From JAGKXC01 sp964554385 (GTDB taxonomy: Bacteria; Bacteroidota; Bacteroidia; NS11-12g; UBA955): a stretch of DNA of 64,000 nucleotides. A program made the position numbers and the translations under genes. The notes under the pieces were generated by a model that was not told the origin of the DNA, did not search any database, and saw only the letters and a list, made by a program, of their open reading frames with translations. This document shows, piece after piece, positions 1-8,714 of the stretch. The stretch covers positions 1-64,000 of the forward strand of contig CAZKOM010000002.1 of the NCBI GenBank assembly GCA_964554385.1, given 5' to 3'. How positions within the stretch are numbered: the first letter of the stretch is position 1; every line of letters starts with the position of its first letter.

Positions 1-1474
1 CTAACGATGTAGCTAAATTTATTCTTTGACTTTCACCACCGCTTAACGAATTACTTAATCGATTTAATGACAAATAACCAAGTCCAACGTTATTTAAAAA
101 TCGCAATCTATTTTTAATTTCTTCGATAATTCTAGCAGCAATTGTTGCATCCGTTACGGATAATTCAAGATGATTAAAATAATGTTGAGATTCCTCAACT
201 GTCATCAACAATAATTCCTGGATACTCAAATATTTTGGAATTTTTTCATTTCCACAATGAATGATTTTTACAAATCCAGCTTCCTTTCTTAATCTTGTAC
301 CTAAACAATCAGGACATGTTGTTTTTCCTCTGTAGCGTGCGGCTAAAACACGAAATTGTATTTTGTATGACTTTTCTTCAACGTATTTGAAAAAATCGTC
401 AATACCTGGTAATTGTGAATTGCCTTTCCATAACAATTCTTTTTCCTGTTGATTTAAATCGCTGTATGCTCTATGTATAGGAAAATCAAATTTTTTAGCC
501 AACCGAATAAAATCATTCCGCCATTCGCCTAAAGTCTCACCTTTCCAAGGAGCAACGGCACCATCATAAACGCTCAATGATGAGTCTGGAATTACTAAAT
601 CGTGATCAATTCCCATTACACTACCAAATCCTTCACATTTTTTACAAGCTCCATGAGGATTATTAAAACTAAGAAAATCTTTAGTGGGAATTTCAAATTT
701 CATTCCATCTAACTCAAATCGATTATTGAACTCAAATGTTCCAAGATTTTCAAAGTCAATAATTACACAGGTACCATTTCCTTCCCAAAATGCGGATTCT
801 GCAGCATCAAAGAGTCTAGATTGAAATTCGTCGTCTTCAAGATCAATTTTAAGTCGATCAATAAGAATATACAAATCCCCTTCTAAAACCGTATTGCTTT
901 CTAAAGCTTCTTGTAGTGAAACAATTTCTTTATTTACCCAAACTCTACTGAAACCTTTTTGTATTAGAATATTTAAGTCGGTGGGTTCTAATTGATTCTT
1001 GTACAATGGGGCCAATACAAGGATTCTTTTATGTTGATTTTCTTTGGCCCAAAGAAAAACATCTTCCGTGGTTTCTCGCTTAACCTCTCTGCCCGATATC
1101 GGTGAAATAGTATGTCCCACTCTACTAAAGAGCAACTTTATATAATCGTAAATCTCCGTTGAAGTAGCAACTGTACTTCGTGGATTTCGTGTATTTACTT
1201 TTTGTTCAATAGCCACGGCAGGACATAATCCTTGTATATCGTCAACTGCAGGTTTTTTCATTCTACCCATAAATTGACGAGCATAACTACTTAAACTCTC
1301 TACATACCTGCGTTGGCCTTCAGCGAATAATGTATCAAAAACCAAACTAGATTTACCACTACCGGAAACACCTGTTACTACAGTGAAAGAGGATTGGGGT
1401 ATTTCTACATTGATATGCTTTAAATTATGCTGGTGGGCGTTAATTATTTTAATGGAATTCTCTTTTTTTAACAC
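1..1474 (-). CDS. uvrA: Excinuclease ABC subunit A (UvrA), N-terminal half, cut by window edge
   Basis: UvrA is the damage-sensing ATPase of nucleotide excision repair. My translation from the GTG at 1474 gives about 491 residues that run off the left edge. Near residue 35 is the Walker A segment VTGVSGSGKSS, followed by the UvrA-typical FAEGQRRYVESLSSYARQF. The UvrB-interaction region continues NTRNPRSTVATSTEIYDY. A zinc-module CxxC (CKKC, then CPDC further on) and finally the ABC signature LSGGESQR lie at the window edge. The second ATPase half is outside the window. The GTG start lies 16 bases after the stop of the upstream lipoprotein gene on the same strand. No in-frame ATG is better placed, so the start is likely but not certain. 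Confidence 0.95.
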   Translation of the reverse strand, partial: MLKKENSIKIINAHQHNLKHINVEIPQSSFTVVTGVSGSGKSSLVFDTLFAEGQRRYVESLSSYARQFMGRMKKPAVDDIQGLCPAVAIEQKVNTRNPRSTVATSTEIYDYIKLLFSRVGHTISPISGREVKRETTEDVFLWAKENQHKRILVLAPLYKNQLEPTDLNILIQKGFSRVWVNKEIVSLQEALESNTVLEGDLYILIDRLKIDLEDDEFQSRLFDAAESAFWEGNGTCVIIDFENLGTFEFNNRFELDGMKFEIPTKDFLSFNNPHGACKKCEGFGSVMGIDHDLVIPDSSLSVYDGAVAPWKGETLGEWRNDFIRLAKKFDFPIHRAYSDLNQQEKELLWKGNSQLPGIDDFFKYVEEKSYKIQFRVLAARYRGKTTCPDCLGTRLRKEAGFVKIIHCGNEKIPKYLSIQELLLMTVEESQHYFNHLELSVTDATIAARIIEEIKNRLRFLNNVGLGYLSLNRLSNSLSGGESQRINLATSL

Positions 1475-1490
1475 GGTAAACGCAATAGTA

Positions 1491-2348
1491 TTAACGAATT
1501 GTATCTTTTAAAACTGAAGCACCTGCGCATATACCTCTACCTCCAATTACATTTGAAAGTATTGGTTGAGGTTCTGGAAATATGGAATTGTTATTTTCAT
1601 ATGCATCAACGGATTGAAAATACTGATAGTACTCAGCGCTTAAACTCTTAATTTCGACCAAGTATTTATATTGATTCCCCGCACTTGCATATTCAGTATT
1701 AAATGAAATTTGTTTGGTTTTGCCATTAAAGCTCTTATCTGAAAGAAGGAGTCCACCAAGATCAGTGATTATAGAATTTTCACTTATTTCAGGATCATTT
1801 GAAACAGGTGTAAATTGAAACCAATCGGCAAGAAAATCATTATATCTATAAAGATTGATTTCGTAATAATTACGGGAATTCCCATCATCATTGATGTAAC
1901 ATGTTATTGTTCCAGTTGGGTTACCATTTGCATCAAACCCTGTATTGTCTTTCCAAGTACTGGGAAGTCCAATCGGATTAGCTGGCATTATAAATTCTCC
2001 TTGAGCAGCCCCATATTTGGGATGTTCAACCAAAATAATATACTTTTCGCCTGCTTTTGGAATTAGTGGCCCTACATATTTGTTTGAAATAAAAGAAAAG
2101 TTCATTGGGACAGATTTGCCCTGTATATCAATAATACTCACTTTACAGTTCAACAGTGGTTTGGGGGGGGTAGAGTCATTAATAGGCACTGTATTAGAAA
2201 CAGCAACTCCGACATTTTCAACATTAGTAACTAATGCATTTAATACAAGTTTTTCTTCAAATTGTATTTGCCCCATGTCTAAATCTTGGGTGCATCCGGA
2301 GAAGGCAACAACTCCTAATAAACTATAAATAAATTTGTTAATCTTCAT
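1491..2348 (-). CDS. DUF4249-type outer-membrane lipoprotein, partner of the TonB receptor
   Basis: This is a 285-residue lipoprotein. A lysine-containing N-terminus and hydrophobic stretch end in the lipobox FSGC, with Cys19 as the predicted lipidated residue. The body (VLNALVTN, GEKYIILVEHPKYG, GEFIMPA) has the pattern of the Bacteroidota DUF4249 family. These lipoproteins are commonly encoded directly behind a TonB-dependent receptor, as here, where only 6 bases separate the two genes. The molecular function of the family is unknown; I infer a surface or periplasmic accessory role for the receptor. An 8-base C run lies in codons 60-62, an unusual tract for such an AT-rich genome. Confidence 0.8.
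   Translation of the reverse strand: MKINKFIYSLLGVVAFSGCTQDLDMGQIQFEEKLVLNALVTNVENVGVAVSNTVPINDSTPPKPLLNCKVSIIDIQGKSVPMNFSFISNKYVGPLIPKAGEKYIILVEHPKYGAAQGEFIMPANPIGLPSTWKDNTGFDANGNPTGTITCYINDDGNSRNYYEINLYRYNDFLADWFQFTPVSNDPEISENSIITDLGGLLLSDKSFNGKTKQISFNTEYASAGNQYKYLVEIKSLSAEYYQYFQSVDAYENNNSIFPEPQPILSNVIGGRGICAGASVLKDTIR
2163..2170. repeat. G8/C8 homopolymer tract inside the DUF4249 lipoprotein gene
   Basis: Eight consecutive G on the plus strand, C on the coding strand, encode the Thr-Pro-Pro region around residues 60-62. The reading frame is intact in this sequence. Slippage by one base would truncate the protein about one fifth of the way in. Confidence 0.7.
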
Positions 2349-2354
2349 TGGGCT

Positions 2355-4691
2355 TTAAAATTGAATACGATAAAAAGCGGATGGAACGAATTGGAAATAA
2401 CTAGTACCTTGCAGTCGTACTAATCCATTTGATTCTATTTGGATTTGCGCAAACATCGGATTAAACCAGTTCATCACGTTATAAACATTGATACCATAAA
2501 ATTCTTCGTACCCCCTCCTCATAAATGGTTTAATCTGTTTAATAAAACCAATATCAATTCTTTTGTAATTAGGCATGCGGTAATTGTTTTTCATTGTGTA
2601 ATCATAAACAATTCTATTATCTGCAGATAGATATTTACCCGTTGGTACAGTTTGTAAATTTCCGCTCATGAATACACCGGCTATATTGATTTTAAATGCA
2701 TTAGATGCTTGAACTGTTAATTGTATCTTTGCCTGATGAGGTCTATCCCAACGATAAGGAAAGGGTTGATTTTCATTAATGAATTGAAATTGTCTCTGTG
2801 TTTTTGAATATGTATAACTAGCAACACCGGTAATAACACCTGTTCGCTTTGATAATAACATTTCAAATCCATATGAAGTTCCTTTGCCTTGGGTTATTGA
2901 TCGCTCCCAATAATTGGGTAACAAAGGATCCTCTTCAATTCCTGTTAAATCTGTTATTCCATTGAATCCTTTGTAATAAACCTCAGCCGAAAGTTCTGTT
3001 CCTTTAGCTACTGGTTTAATAAATGCTCCACTAATTTGTGTTGTTCTTTGAGGACTAAAGTTTTCACCACTGGGAAACCAAATATCAGCAGGTAATATTC
3101 CATTAACACTTGACAATTGATGTAATCCTTGATTACTCATTCCTAATCCCAATTGAATTCGATTTTTCCCTTCCAATAATTGCGATAACGTAATTCTTGG
3201 TTCAGGTCTAATCCATATTCTATTTGACGTAAAAAAACTCCAAAGTCGCATACCTAAATTAATGCTTAACCCTGCATTAGGATGCATGTCAACTTCAGCA
3301 TAATTTGCCCATTCTACAACTGTTTGTTGGTTCGCTACCCCATATTTTTCTGTGATTGCAGGATTGTTTCCATCTTTTGAAATAATTTCCGTTCTTCCCG
3401 GCTTTAGTCCATGAATAGCTAATTGGCTTCCATAATTGATTGAATATTGATGTGTGTAGATATAACTAAAATCACCATTTATATGAAAATCACTAATTGT
3501 ATTACTATAAGTTTCACTGTACTCTGCTGTTCTTTTAGACGTATCCGTTGTAATGGAACCGCTCAGTCCGAATAACGAATTGTATTTATATCTCGTTATT
3601 CCTGCTGAAATTGAACCAAAGTGATTAGAATTAAATTCATGGGACCAACGAACTCCGGCCAAAGTATTTTGCCAACTAGTTATTAATTTTAAACTGATAT
3701 CCAACAATCTACCCAATGAATCGGTTTCTGAAATTGTTTGTTGAAGCCCAAACTTATCCCTACCGTTGTAAACCCAAAAACTCCATTGAGTCTTCTGACT
3801 TTCTTTATAATCTACTTTAGCATTAATGTCGTGAGTATTACCAATTAGAGCGGCATCCGGTCCAGTGCTACCCATTAACCAATCCAAATAACTTCTTCTA
3901 ATTCCTATGGACGCAGTAACTTTTCCTCTATGGTCCAATGGTCCATTGGCTACTGCGTTGGCAGAAATTAAATCCATATGCATTAAACCGGTCCATGATA
4001 CAGCATTACCACCAGCCATCTGAACATCCATTACCCCACCTCCTGCTCTACCTCCATACCTTGCGGGTGCTACCCCTCTATAAAAATCTGCAGATTTAAT
4101 AATTTCAGGATTAAAATTTGATAAAAACCCCCACAAATGGCCATTTCCATACAATGGCATACCATTCATCATTTGTAAACTTTGATCCGGGTTGCTTCCC
4201 CTAACAACTAAGCCAGCTAAACCTTCTATACCACCGGTTACACCAGGTAAAAATTGCAAATATTTAACTGGATCATTCACACTTAAAACTGACGGTGCCT
4301 CAATAATTTGTTTTCTTCGCGGAGAATAAAATGATGTTTTTTGATTATACAGACTTAATATCTCCTCAGCTGAGTCCAATTCATCGAACTTAACGGGTAT
4401 TAAAAATATATTTTTTGTAACACTTGCTTCTACTTCAACCAATACCTTGATAGGTCTATAACCTGCTGCTGCAACAGCAATGGATTTATCGCCTCGAGTG
4501 GTAGGCAATTGATAATAACCGCATGTGTTGCTTTGTGTGTTTTCATTTGTTTCAACATTAACTATCACTGCACCTGGAATGGTCTCTAATGTCTCCTTAT
4601 CATATACCCATCCGGTAATTGCAGGGACTTGAGCTTGCAGAAAATCGGCTGTTAATCCTGAAATTACTATTAAAATAATTTTCTTCAACAT
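2355..4691 (-). CDS. TonB-dependent outer-membrane receptor with N-terminal carboxypeptidase-regulatory-like domain
   Basis: The 778-residue protein has a signal peptide ending near FLQAQ and a carboxypeptidase-regulatory-like beta-sandwich (ITGWVYDKETLETIPGA, about residues 22-105). A plug domain follows (NDPVKYLQFLPGV, GLVVRGSNPDQ, MNGMPLYG, RGVAPARYGGRAGG). The rest is a TonB receptor barrel ending in a terminal Phe (FYRIQF). Such receptors import a bound ligand using TonB energy. There is no SusD neighbour; the partner is the DUF4249 lipoprotein just downstream, so the substrate is unknown. I chose the ATG at 4691. A TAATTTTG promoter box at 4705-4698 covers the alternative start at 4700 and leaves only 6 bases to 4691. 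Confidence 0.93.
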   Translation of the reverse strand: MLKKIILIVISGLTADFLQAQVPAITGWVYDKETLETIPGAVIVNVETNENTQSNTCGYYQLPTTRGDKSIAVAAAGYRPIKVLVEVEASVTKNIFLIPVKFDELDSAEEILSLYNQKTSFYSPRRKQIIEAPSVLSVNDPVKYLQFLPGVTGGIEGLAGLVVRGSNPDQSLQMMNGMPLYGNGHLWGFLSNFNPEIIKSADFYRGVAPARYGGRAGGGVMDVQMAGGNAVSWTGLMHMDLISANAVANGPLDHRGKVTASIGIRRSYLDWLMGSTGPDAALIGNTHDINAKVDYKESQKTQWSFWVYNGRDKFGLQQTISETDSLGRLLDISLKLITSWQNTLAGVRWSHEFNSNHFGSISAGITRYKYNSLFGLSGSITTDTSKRTAEYSETYSNTISDFHINGDFSYIYTHQYSINYGSQLAIHGLKPGRTEIISKDGNNPAITEKYGVANQQTVVEWANYAEVDMHPNAGLSINLGMRLWSFFTSNRIWIRPEPRITLSQLLEGKNRIQLGLGMSNQGLHQLSSVNGILPADIWFPSGENFSPQRTTQISGAFIKPVAKGTELSAEVYYKGFNGITDLTGIEEDPLLPNYWERSITQGKGTSYGFEMLLSKRTGVITGVASYTYSKTQRQFQFINENQPFPYRWDRPHQAKIQLTVQASNAFKINIAGVFMSGNLQTVPTGKYLSADNRIVYDYTMKNNYRMPNYKRIDIGFIKQIKPFMRRGYEEFYGINVYNVMNWFNPMFAQIQIESNGLVRLQGTSYFQFVPSAFYRIQF

Positions 4692-4697
4692 TTTGTA

Positions 4698-4705
4698 CAA
4701 AATTA
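4698..4705 (-). promoter_or_regulatory. -7 promoter box TAATTTTG for the TonB receptor
   Basis: This is an exact match to TAnnTTTG, ending 6 bases before the receptor ATG. The spacing predicts an mRNA with no or almost no leader. Confidence 0.6.
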
Positions 4706-4750
4706 AGGAATGTATCTCCTTTTAAATCGACATTAACTTAAAATAAACGT

Positions 4751-5113
4751 TTAATATGGATAATTATATGTTTGTTCGATACCTACATAGTCGAGTGGAA
4801 TTCCAATTTTGCTTTGTAATTGCTTCTCAATTTTTATTTTAATTGATTTAATCGCAAATTCACTATATTCCAAAAAAAAAGAATTGGCCATATCTTTAGA
4901 AAACGTTTCAAGCAGTTTGTATTCTGTTTTAGCTAAATTTATAATTATATGCGCAATGCTAAGATAATCAATAGTTTCCGACAAATCGTCATTAACAGAA
5001 ACTCCATCGTAATCTATCGATATAGAAACGAACAATTCTACACCCTCTTTTCTCTCTAAATCATACCAGCCAATTGGACCAGTAATTCGCAATCGATCAA
5101 TAAAAACTACCAT
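4751..5113 (-). CDS. folB: Dihydroneopterin aldolase
   Basis: FolB cleaves 7,8-dihydroneopterin to 6-hydroxymethyl-dihydropterin in folate synthesis. The 120-residue length is normal for the family. Recognisable segments are GWYDLERKEG (with the acidic residue of the substrate pocket near Glu20), the ETIDY motif in the middle, KLLETFSKDMA, and a C-terminal IKIEKQ carrying the conserved Lys. It starts divergently from the acyl-CoA dehydrogenase gene and has its own promoter box at 5158-5151. No other folate gene is adjacent. Confidence 0.88.
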   Translation of the reverse strand: MVVFIDRLRITGPIGWYDLERKEGVELFVSISIDYDGVSVNDDLSETIDYLSIAHIIINLAKTEYKLLETFSKDMANSFFLEYSEFAIKSIKIKIEKQLQSKIGIPLDYVGIEQTYNYPY

Positions 5114-5150
5114 TGGTATATTGTTAACAGGTTATTGAAAATAAATGAAT

Positions 5151-5158
5151 CAAAGTTA
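5151..5158 (-). promoter_or_regulatory. -7 promoter box TAACTTTG for folB
   Basis: An exact TAnnTTTG match lies 37 bases before the folB ATG. It sits back-to-back with the plus-strand box at 5161. Confidence 0.55.
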
Positions 5159-5160
5159 CG

Positions 5161-5168
5161 TAGTTTTG
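5161..5168 (+). promoter_or_regulatory. -7 promoter box TAGTTTTG for the glutaryl-CoA dehydrogenase operon
   Basis: An exact TAnnTTTG match lies 18 bases before the ATG at 5187. Two bases separate it from the opposing folB box, so the two polymerases should compete for this 18-base site. Confidence 0.6.
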
Positions 5169-5186
5169 CATTAAAGGCAGAAAATT

Positions 5187-6395
5187 ATGACTTTAGACGA
5201 ACTCAAATCAATGAATCAAGGCAAAGATCGCTACGCAGCTCCTGATTTCTACAATATTGATGAATTCTTGTCAGAAGAACAGAAATTAATTCGTTCTTCT
5301 GTTAGAGATTGGGTTAAGCGTGAATTGAGTCCAATTATTGAACATTACGCTCAAGACGCCAGTTTTCCTCGACATATCGTTAGAGAATTAGGGGCTATAG
5401 GAGCATTTGGACCTCAATTACCAGCTGAATATGGCTGTGGAGGAATGGATTATATTACCTATGGAATCATCATGCAAGAATTGGAACGCTGTGACAGTGG
5501 CATTAGATCTACCGCTTCTGTCCAAGGCTCTTTGGTAATGTATCCGATTTATAAATTTGGAAGTGAAGAGCAGAAACGGAAGTTCCTTCCAAAATTAGCT
5601 AGTGGGGAAATGCTGGGTTGTTTTGGTTTAACAGAGCCTGATCACGGTTCAAACCCAGGTGGAATGGTTACAAAATTCGAAGATAAAGGAGATCATTATC
5701 TTTTGAATGGCGCCAAAATGTGGATTAGCAATGCCCCTTTTGCCGATGTTGCAGTAGTTTGGGCAAAAAACGAACAAGGAATCATTCATGGCTTAATAGT
5801 AGAGCGCGGTATGGAGGGTTTCACCACTCCTGAAACACACAATAAATGGAGTTTGAGAGCTAGTGCTACCGGTGAATTAGTTTTTGATAATGTTCGAGTG
5901 CCTAAAGAAAATTTATTACCGGGCGTTACGGGTTTAAAAGGGCCATTAACCTGTTTAAATTCGGCTCGATACGGTATATCTTGGGGTGCACTTGGTGCAG
6001 CTATGGATTGTTACGATACAGCACTGAGATATGCAAAACAACGGGAACAATTTGGTAAACCAATTGCTGGATTCCAATTGCAACAGAAAAAATTAAGCGA
6101 AATGATCACTGAAATCACAAAAGCTCAGCTTTTGGTTTGGCGATTAGGTGTTTTAATGGATAATGGCAAAGCAACCCCTGCACAAATTTCAATGGCTAAA
6201 CGAAATAATGTTGAAATTGCTTTAAACGTTGCTAGAGAAGCTCGTCAAATGTTAGGTGGCATGGGAATTACAGGAGAATTCCCAATCATGCGTCATATGA
6301 TGAATTTAGAAAGTGTAGTGACTTATGAAGGTACACACGACATACACTTATTAATTCTAGGTATGGAGATAACGGGAGAAAATGCATTTTTATAA
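5187..6395 (+). CDS. gcdH: Glutaryl-CoA dehydrogenase (acyl-CoA dehydrogenase family)
   Basis: This FAD enzyme oxidises and decarboxylates glutaryl-CoA to crotonyl-CoA in lysine and tryptophan breakdown. The 402 residues show the acyl-CoA dehydrogenase signature (CFGLTEPDHGSNPGG; RQMLGGMGITGEF). The glutaryl-specific features are the segment ERCDSGIRSTASVQGSLVM with its Arg for the distal carboxylate, and the C-terminal TYEGTHDIH with the catalytic Glu near residue 381. These separate it from short-chain acyl-CoA dehydrogenases. It leads a run of four plus-strand genes with short gaps (20, 8 and 35 bases), so joint transcription is likely although their functions differ. Confidence 0.92.
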   Translation: MTLDELKSMNQGKDRYAAPDFYNIDEFLSEEQKLIRSSVRDWVKRELSPIIEHYAQDASFPRHIVRELGAIGAFGPQLPAEYGCGGMDYITYGIIMQELERCDSGIRSTASVQGSLVMYPIYKFGSEEQKRKFLPKLASGEMLGCFGLTEPDHGSNPGGMVTKFEDKGDHYLLNGAKMWISNAPFADVAVVWAKNEQGIIHGLIVERGMEGFTTPETHNKWSLRASATGELVFDNVRVPKENLLPGVTGLKGPLTCLNSARYGISWGALGAAMDCYDTALRYAKQREQFGKPIAGFQLQQKKLSEMITEITKAQLLVWRLGVLMDNGKATPAQISMAKRNNVEIALNVAREARQMLGGMGITGEFPIMRHMMNLESVVTYEGTHDIHLLILGMEITGENAFL

Positions 6396-6415
6396 AACGA
6401 AAGAATACGATTTAT

Positions 6416-7819
6416 ATGTATCAAATTAAATTTGGAACCGACGGTTGGAGAGAAATTATTGCTCGTGATTTTACCGTTACTAATGTTAGAAGAGTTGCTC
6501 AAGCAACTGCTAAGTGGTTGAATAATAGCGATTTGCCAAAATATTGTGTGGTGGGTTATGATTGTCGATTTGGTGGCGAAATGTTTGCGCAAGAAACGGC
6601 AATGCAGTTGGCGGATGCTGGAATTAAAGTAAGTATATCTACCGGCTTTGTATCCACACCGATGATTTCGTTAGCGGCTAATAAAGAAAATGCTGGAGCT
6701 GGAATTATATTAACGGCTTCCCATAATCCACCATCGTACAATGGCTATAAAATAAAGGCTGGATATGGTGGACCTGCTACTCCATTGGAAGTATCTAAGG
6801 TAGAAGCACTAATTGAAGATTTGGAAATTTCTCCGAAATATGATTTTCAATGGTATCTGGATTCAGGTGCAATTGCCTACTTGGATATGGAATCCATGTA
6901 TGCACAACACGCAAGGGATTGCTTTGATATGGGTGCTCTAGAAAATATGTCCTCATCTTTAGTTTATGATGCGATGTATGGTGCAGGTCAGCGAATTGTA
7001 AAACAGTTAATGCCCAAAGCGGAAATTTTACACGGACACTACAATCCTGGGTTTAAAGGAAGAGCTCCTGAGCCAATTTTAAAAAATCTTCCAGAAATTG
7101 GACCGATCATTTCATCCAATTCATTATATAAGTGCGGTTTAGCTACCGATGGGGATGCTGATCGCATTGGCTTTTTTGATGAACATGGAAATTTTGTAGA
7201 TAGTCACCATTTAATATTATTATTAATAGAATACCTAACCCAATACAAAGGTCTAAGTGGTAAAGTGGTAAAGAGCTTTAGTGTAAGTGATAAAATACAG
7301 AAATTGTGTGAATTACGAGGCCTTGAATCAATTACTACTAAAATTGGATTTAAATATATCTGTGAATATATGGTAACCGATGATGTGTTGATTGGTGCGG
7401 AAGAAAGTGGAGGTATCGCCATTAAAGGACATATTCCAGAAAGAGATGGTGTTTGGATGGGGCTTGTTATCATGGAATACATGGCAAAAACAGGAAAAAC
7501 TGTTTCTGAATTGATTCAAGATGTTTATAATTTGGTGGGTTCTTTTGCAGTTGAACGATACGATCTTCACTTAGACAACAACTTAAAGGAAGATATTGTT
7601 AATAATTGCAAATCAAATAGTTACAAAAATTTTGGAAACTACAATGTTATAGAACTTGAAGATGTAGACGGTTATAAATTCAGATTGGATTCTGGCGACT
7701 GGGTGATGATTAGACCCAGTGGTACTGAACCAGTTTTACGTGTTTATTCCGAAGCATCAAATTCTAAAAAGGCGTTTGAAATTCTTGATGCAACTAAAGC
7801 AACTATTTTAGGGTTATAA
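6416..7819 (+). CDS. Phosphoglucomutase/phosphomannomutase (alpha-D-phosphohexomutase)
   Basis: The enzyme interconverts hexose 1- and 6-phosphates. All four family motifs are visible in 467 residues: the N-terminal KFGTDGWR, the phosphoserine loop TASHNP (Ser102), the metal-binding loop DGDADR, the sugar-binding loop GAEESGG, and the phosphate-binding RPSGTEP near the C-terminus. Sequence alone does not settle glucose versus mannose versus glucosamine specificity. The KFGTDGWR opening favours the group usually annotated PgcA/ManB over GlmM. It follows gcdH by 20 bases. Confidence 0.9.
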   Translation: MYQIKFGTDGWREIIARDFTVTNVRRVAQATAKWLNNSDLPKYCVVGYDCRFGGEMFAQETAMQLADAGIKVSISTGFVSTPMISLAANKENAGAGIILTASHNPPSYNGYKIKAGYGGPATPLEVSKVEALIEDLEISPKYDFQWYLDSGAIAYLDMESMYAQHARDCFDMGALENMSSSLVYDAMYGAGQRIVKQLMPKAEILHGHYNPGFKGRAPEPILKNLPEIGPIISSNSLYKCGLATDGDADRIGFFDEHGNFVDSHHLILLLIEYLTQYKGLSGKVVKSFSVSDKIQKLCELRGLESITTKIGFKYICEYMVTDDVLIGAEESGGIAIKGHIPERDGVWMGLVIMEYMAKTGKTVSELIQDVYNLVGSFAVERYDLHLDNNLKEDIVNNCKSNSYKNFGNYNVIELEDVDGYKFRLDSGDWVMIRPSGTEPVLRVYSEASNSKKAFEILDATKATILGL

Positions 7820-7827
7820 AAGCACTT

Positions 7828-8679
7828 ATGGAGGGGAAAAAAGAAATAGAATTACCTTTATTACAAGTTGACATTGAGGCAATTTTAAAGCATAAATTCC
7901 CCAAAAATCATAAGTTCATTCCTAAGTTTGTTATTAAGTGGTTGCATGATTTTTTCCATTTAGACACGATTAATGGTATTTTACTGAATTATCGAAATAT
8001 TAAAGGGGGAAAATTCGTAGAGAAGGTATTAGAACACATGAACATCAATTTGCATGTTCATGGTATCGAAAATTTACCTCTGGAAGGACCTGTGATTGTG
8101 GTTGCAAATCATCCAATGGGGGGATTAGATGCTATGTGTTTGCTAAAATCTTTAACAGATGTTAGATCCGATGTTAAAGTTATTGCAAACGAAATTGTAA
8201 CTCATATTCCACAAATTCAAGAACATTTAAGCGGGGTTAACAAATTAGGAAAATCAAGCAAAGAGGCATTAAAAAATATTGATAAATTATATGAGTCGGC
8301 AGGAGTAATAGAGGTTTTACCTGCCGGTCTTTGTAGCCGCAAAATAAATGGAAAAATAGTTGATTTAGAATGGCAAAAAAGCTTCATCAGTAAAGCAATT
8401 CAGTATAAAATGCAAATTGTACCAGTTTATATTGATGGATCTAATTCAAATGCATTTTATAACTTAGCCAAAATTCGCAGATTGTTTAACATTAAGTTTA
8501 ATTTGGAGATGATGTTGTTACCGAGTGAGTTGTATAAGCAGATGAATATGAGTGTGAATCTATATTTTGGCAAGCCCATACCATACACTCGATTCTCAAA
8601 AAACTTGGCATGGGAACAAGCACAGGAATTAAAGAATTTTGTTTATACCTTGGCCAAGGATAGTAACGAAACCTTTTAA
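7828..8679 (+). CDS. PlsC-family O-acyltransferase, GlsA/OlsA-like
   Basis: The 283-residue protein has the lysophospholipid acyltransferase fold markers. The catalytic motif NHPMGGLD (His95, Asp101) has one extra residue compared with the classical HxxxxD. GVIEVLPAGLCSRK is the substrate-binding block, and later come VPVYIDGSNSNAFYNL and FGKPI. It sits 35 bases before a GNAT/OlsB-type acyltransferase. In Bacteroides such a pair (GlsB N-acyltransferase, GlsA O-acyltransferase) makes N-acyl-3-acyloxyacyl glycine lipid. I infer that this gene supplies the O-acylation step. A generic 1-acylglycerol-3-phosphate acyltransferase remains possible. Confidence 0.75.
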   Translation: MEGKKEIELPLLQVDIEAILKHKFPKNHKFIPKFVIKWLHDFFHLDTINGILLNYRNIKGGKFVEKVLEHMNINLHVHGIENLPLEGPVIVVANHPMGGLDAMCLLKSLTDVRSDVKVIANEIVTHIPQIQEHLSGVNKLGKSSKEALKNIDKLYESAGVIEVLPAGLCSRKINGKIVDLEWQKSFISKAIQYKMQIVPVYIDGSNSNAFYNLAKIRRLFNIKFNLEMMLLPSELYKQMNMSVNLYFGKPIPYTRFSKNLAWEQAQELKNFVYTLAKDSNETF

Positions 8680-8714
8680 TTTAGATTTACTCAAAATATT
8701 GTATTTTTACCAAA

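Noticed and set aside
6323..6592. 89-residue minus-strand frame spanning the gcdH/phosphohexomutase junction
   Set aside because: It opposes two strongly supported genes and has no recognisable motif.
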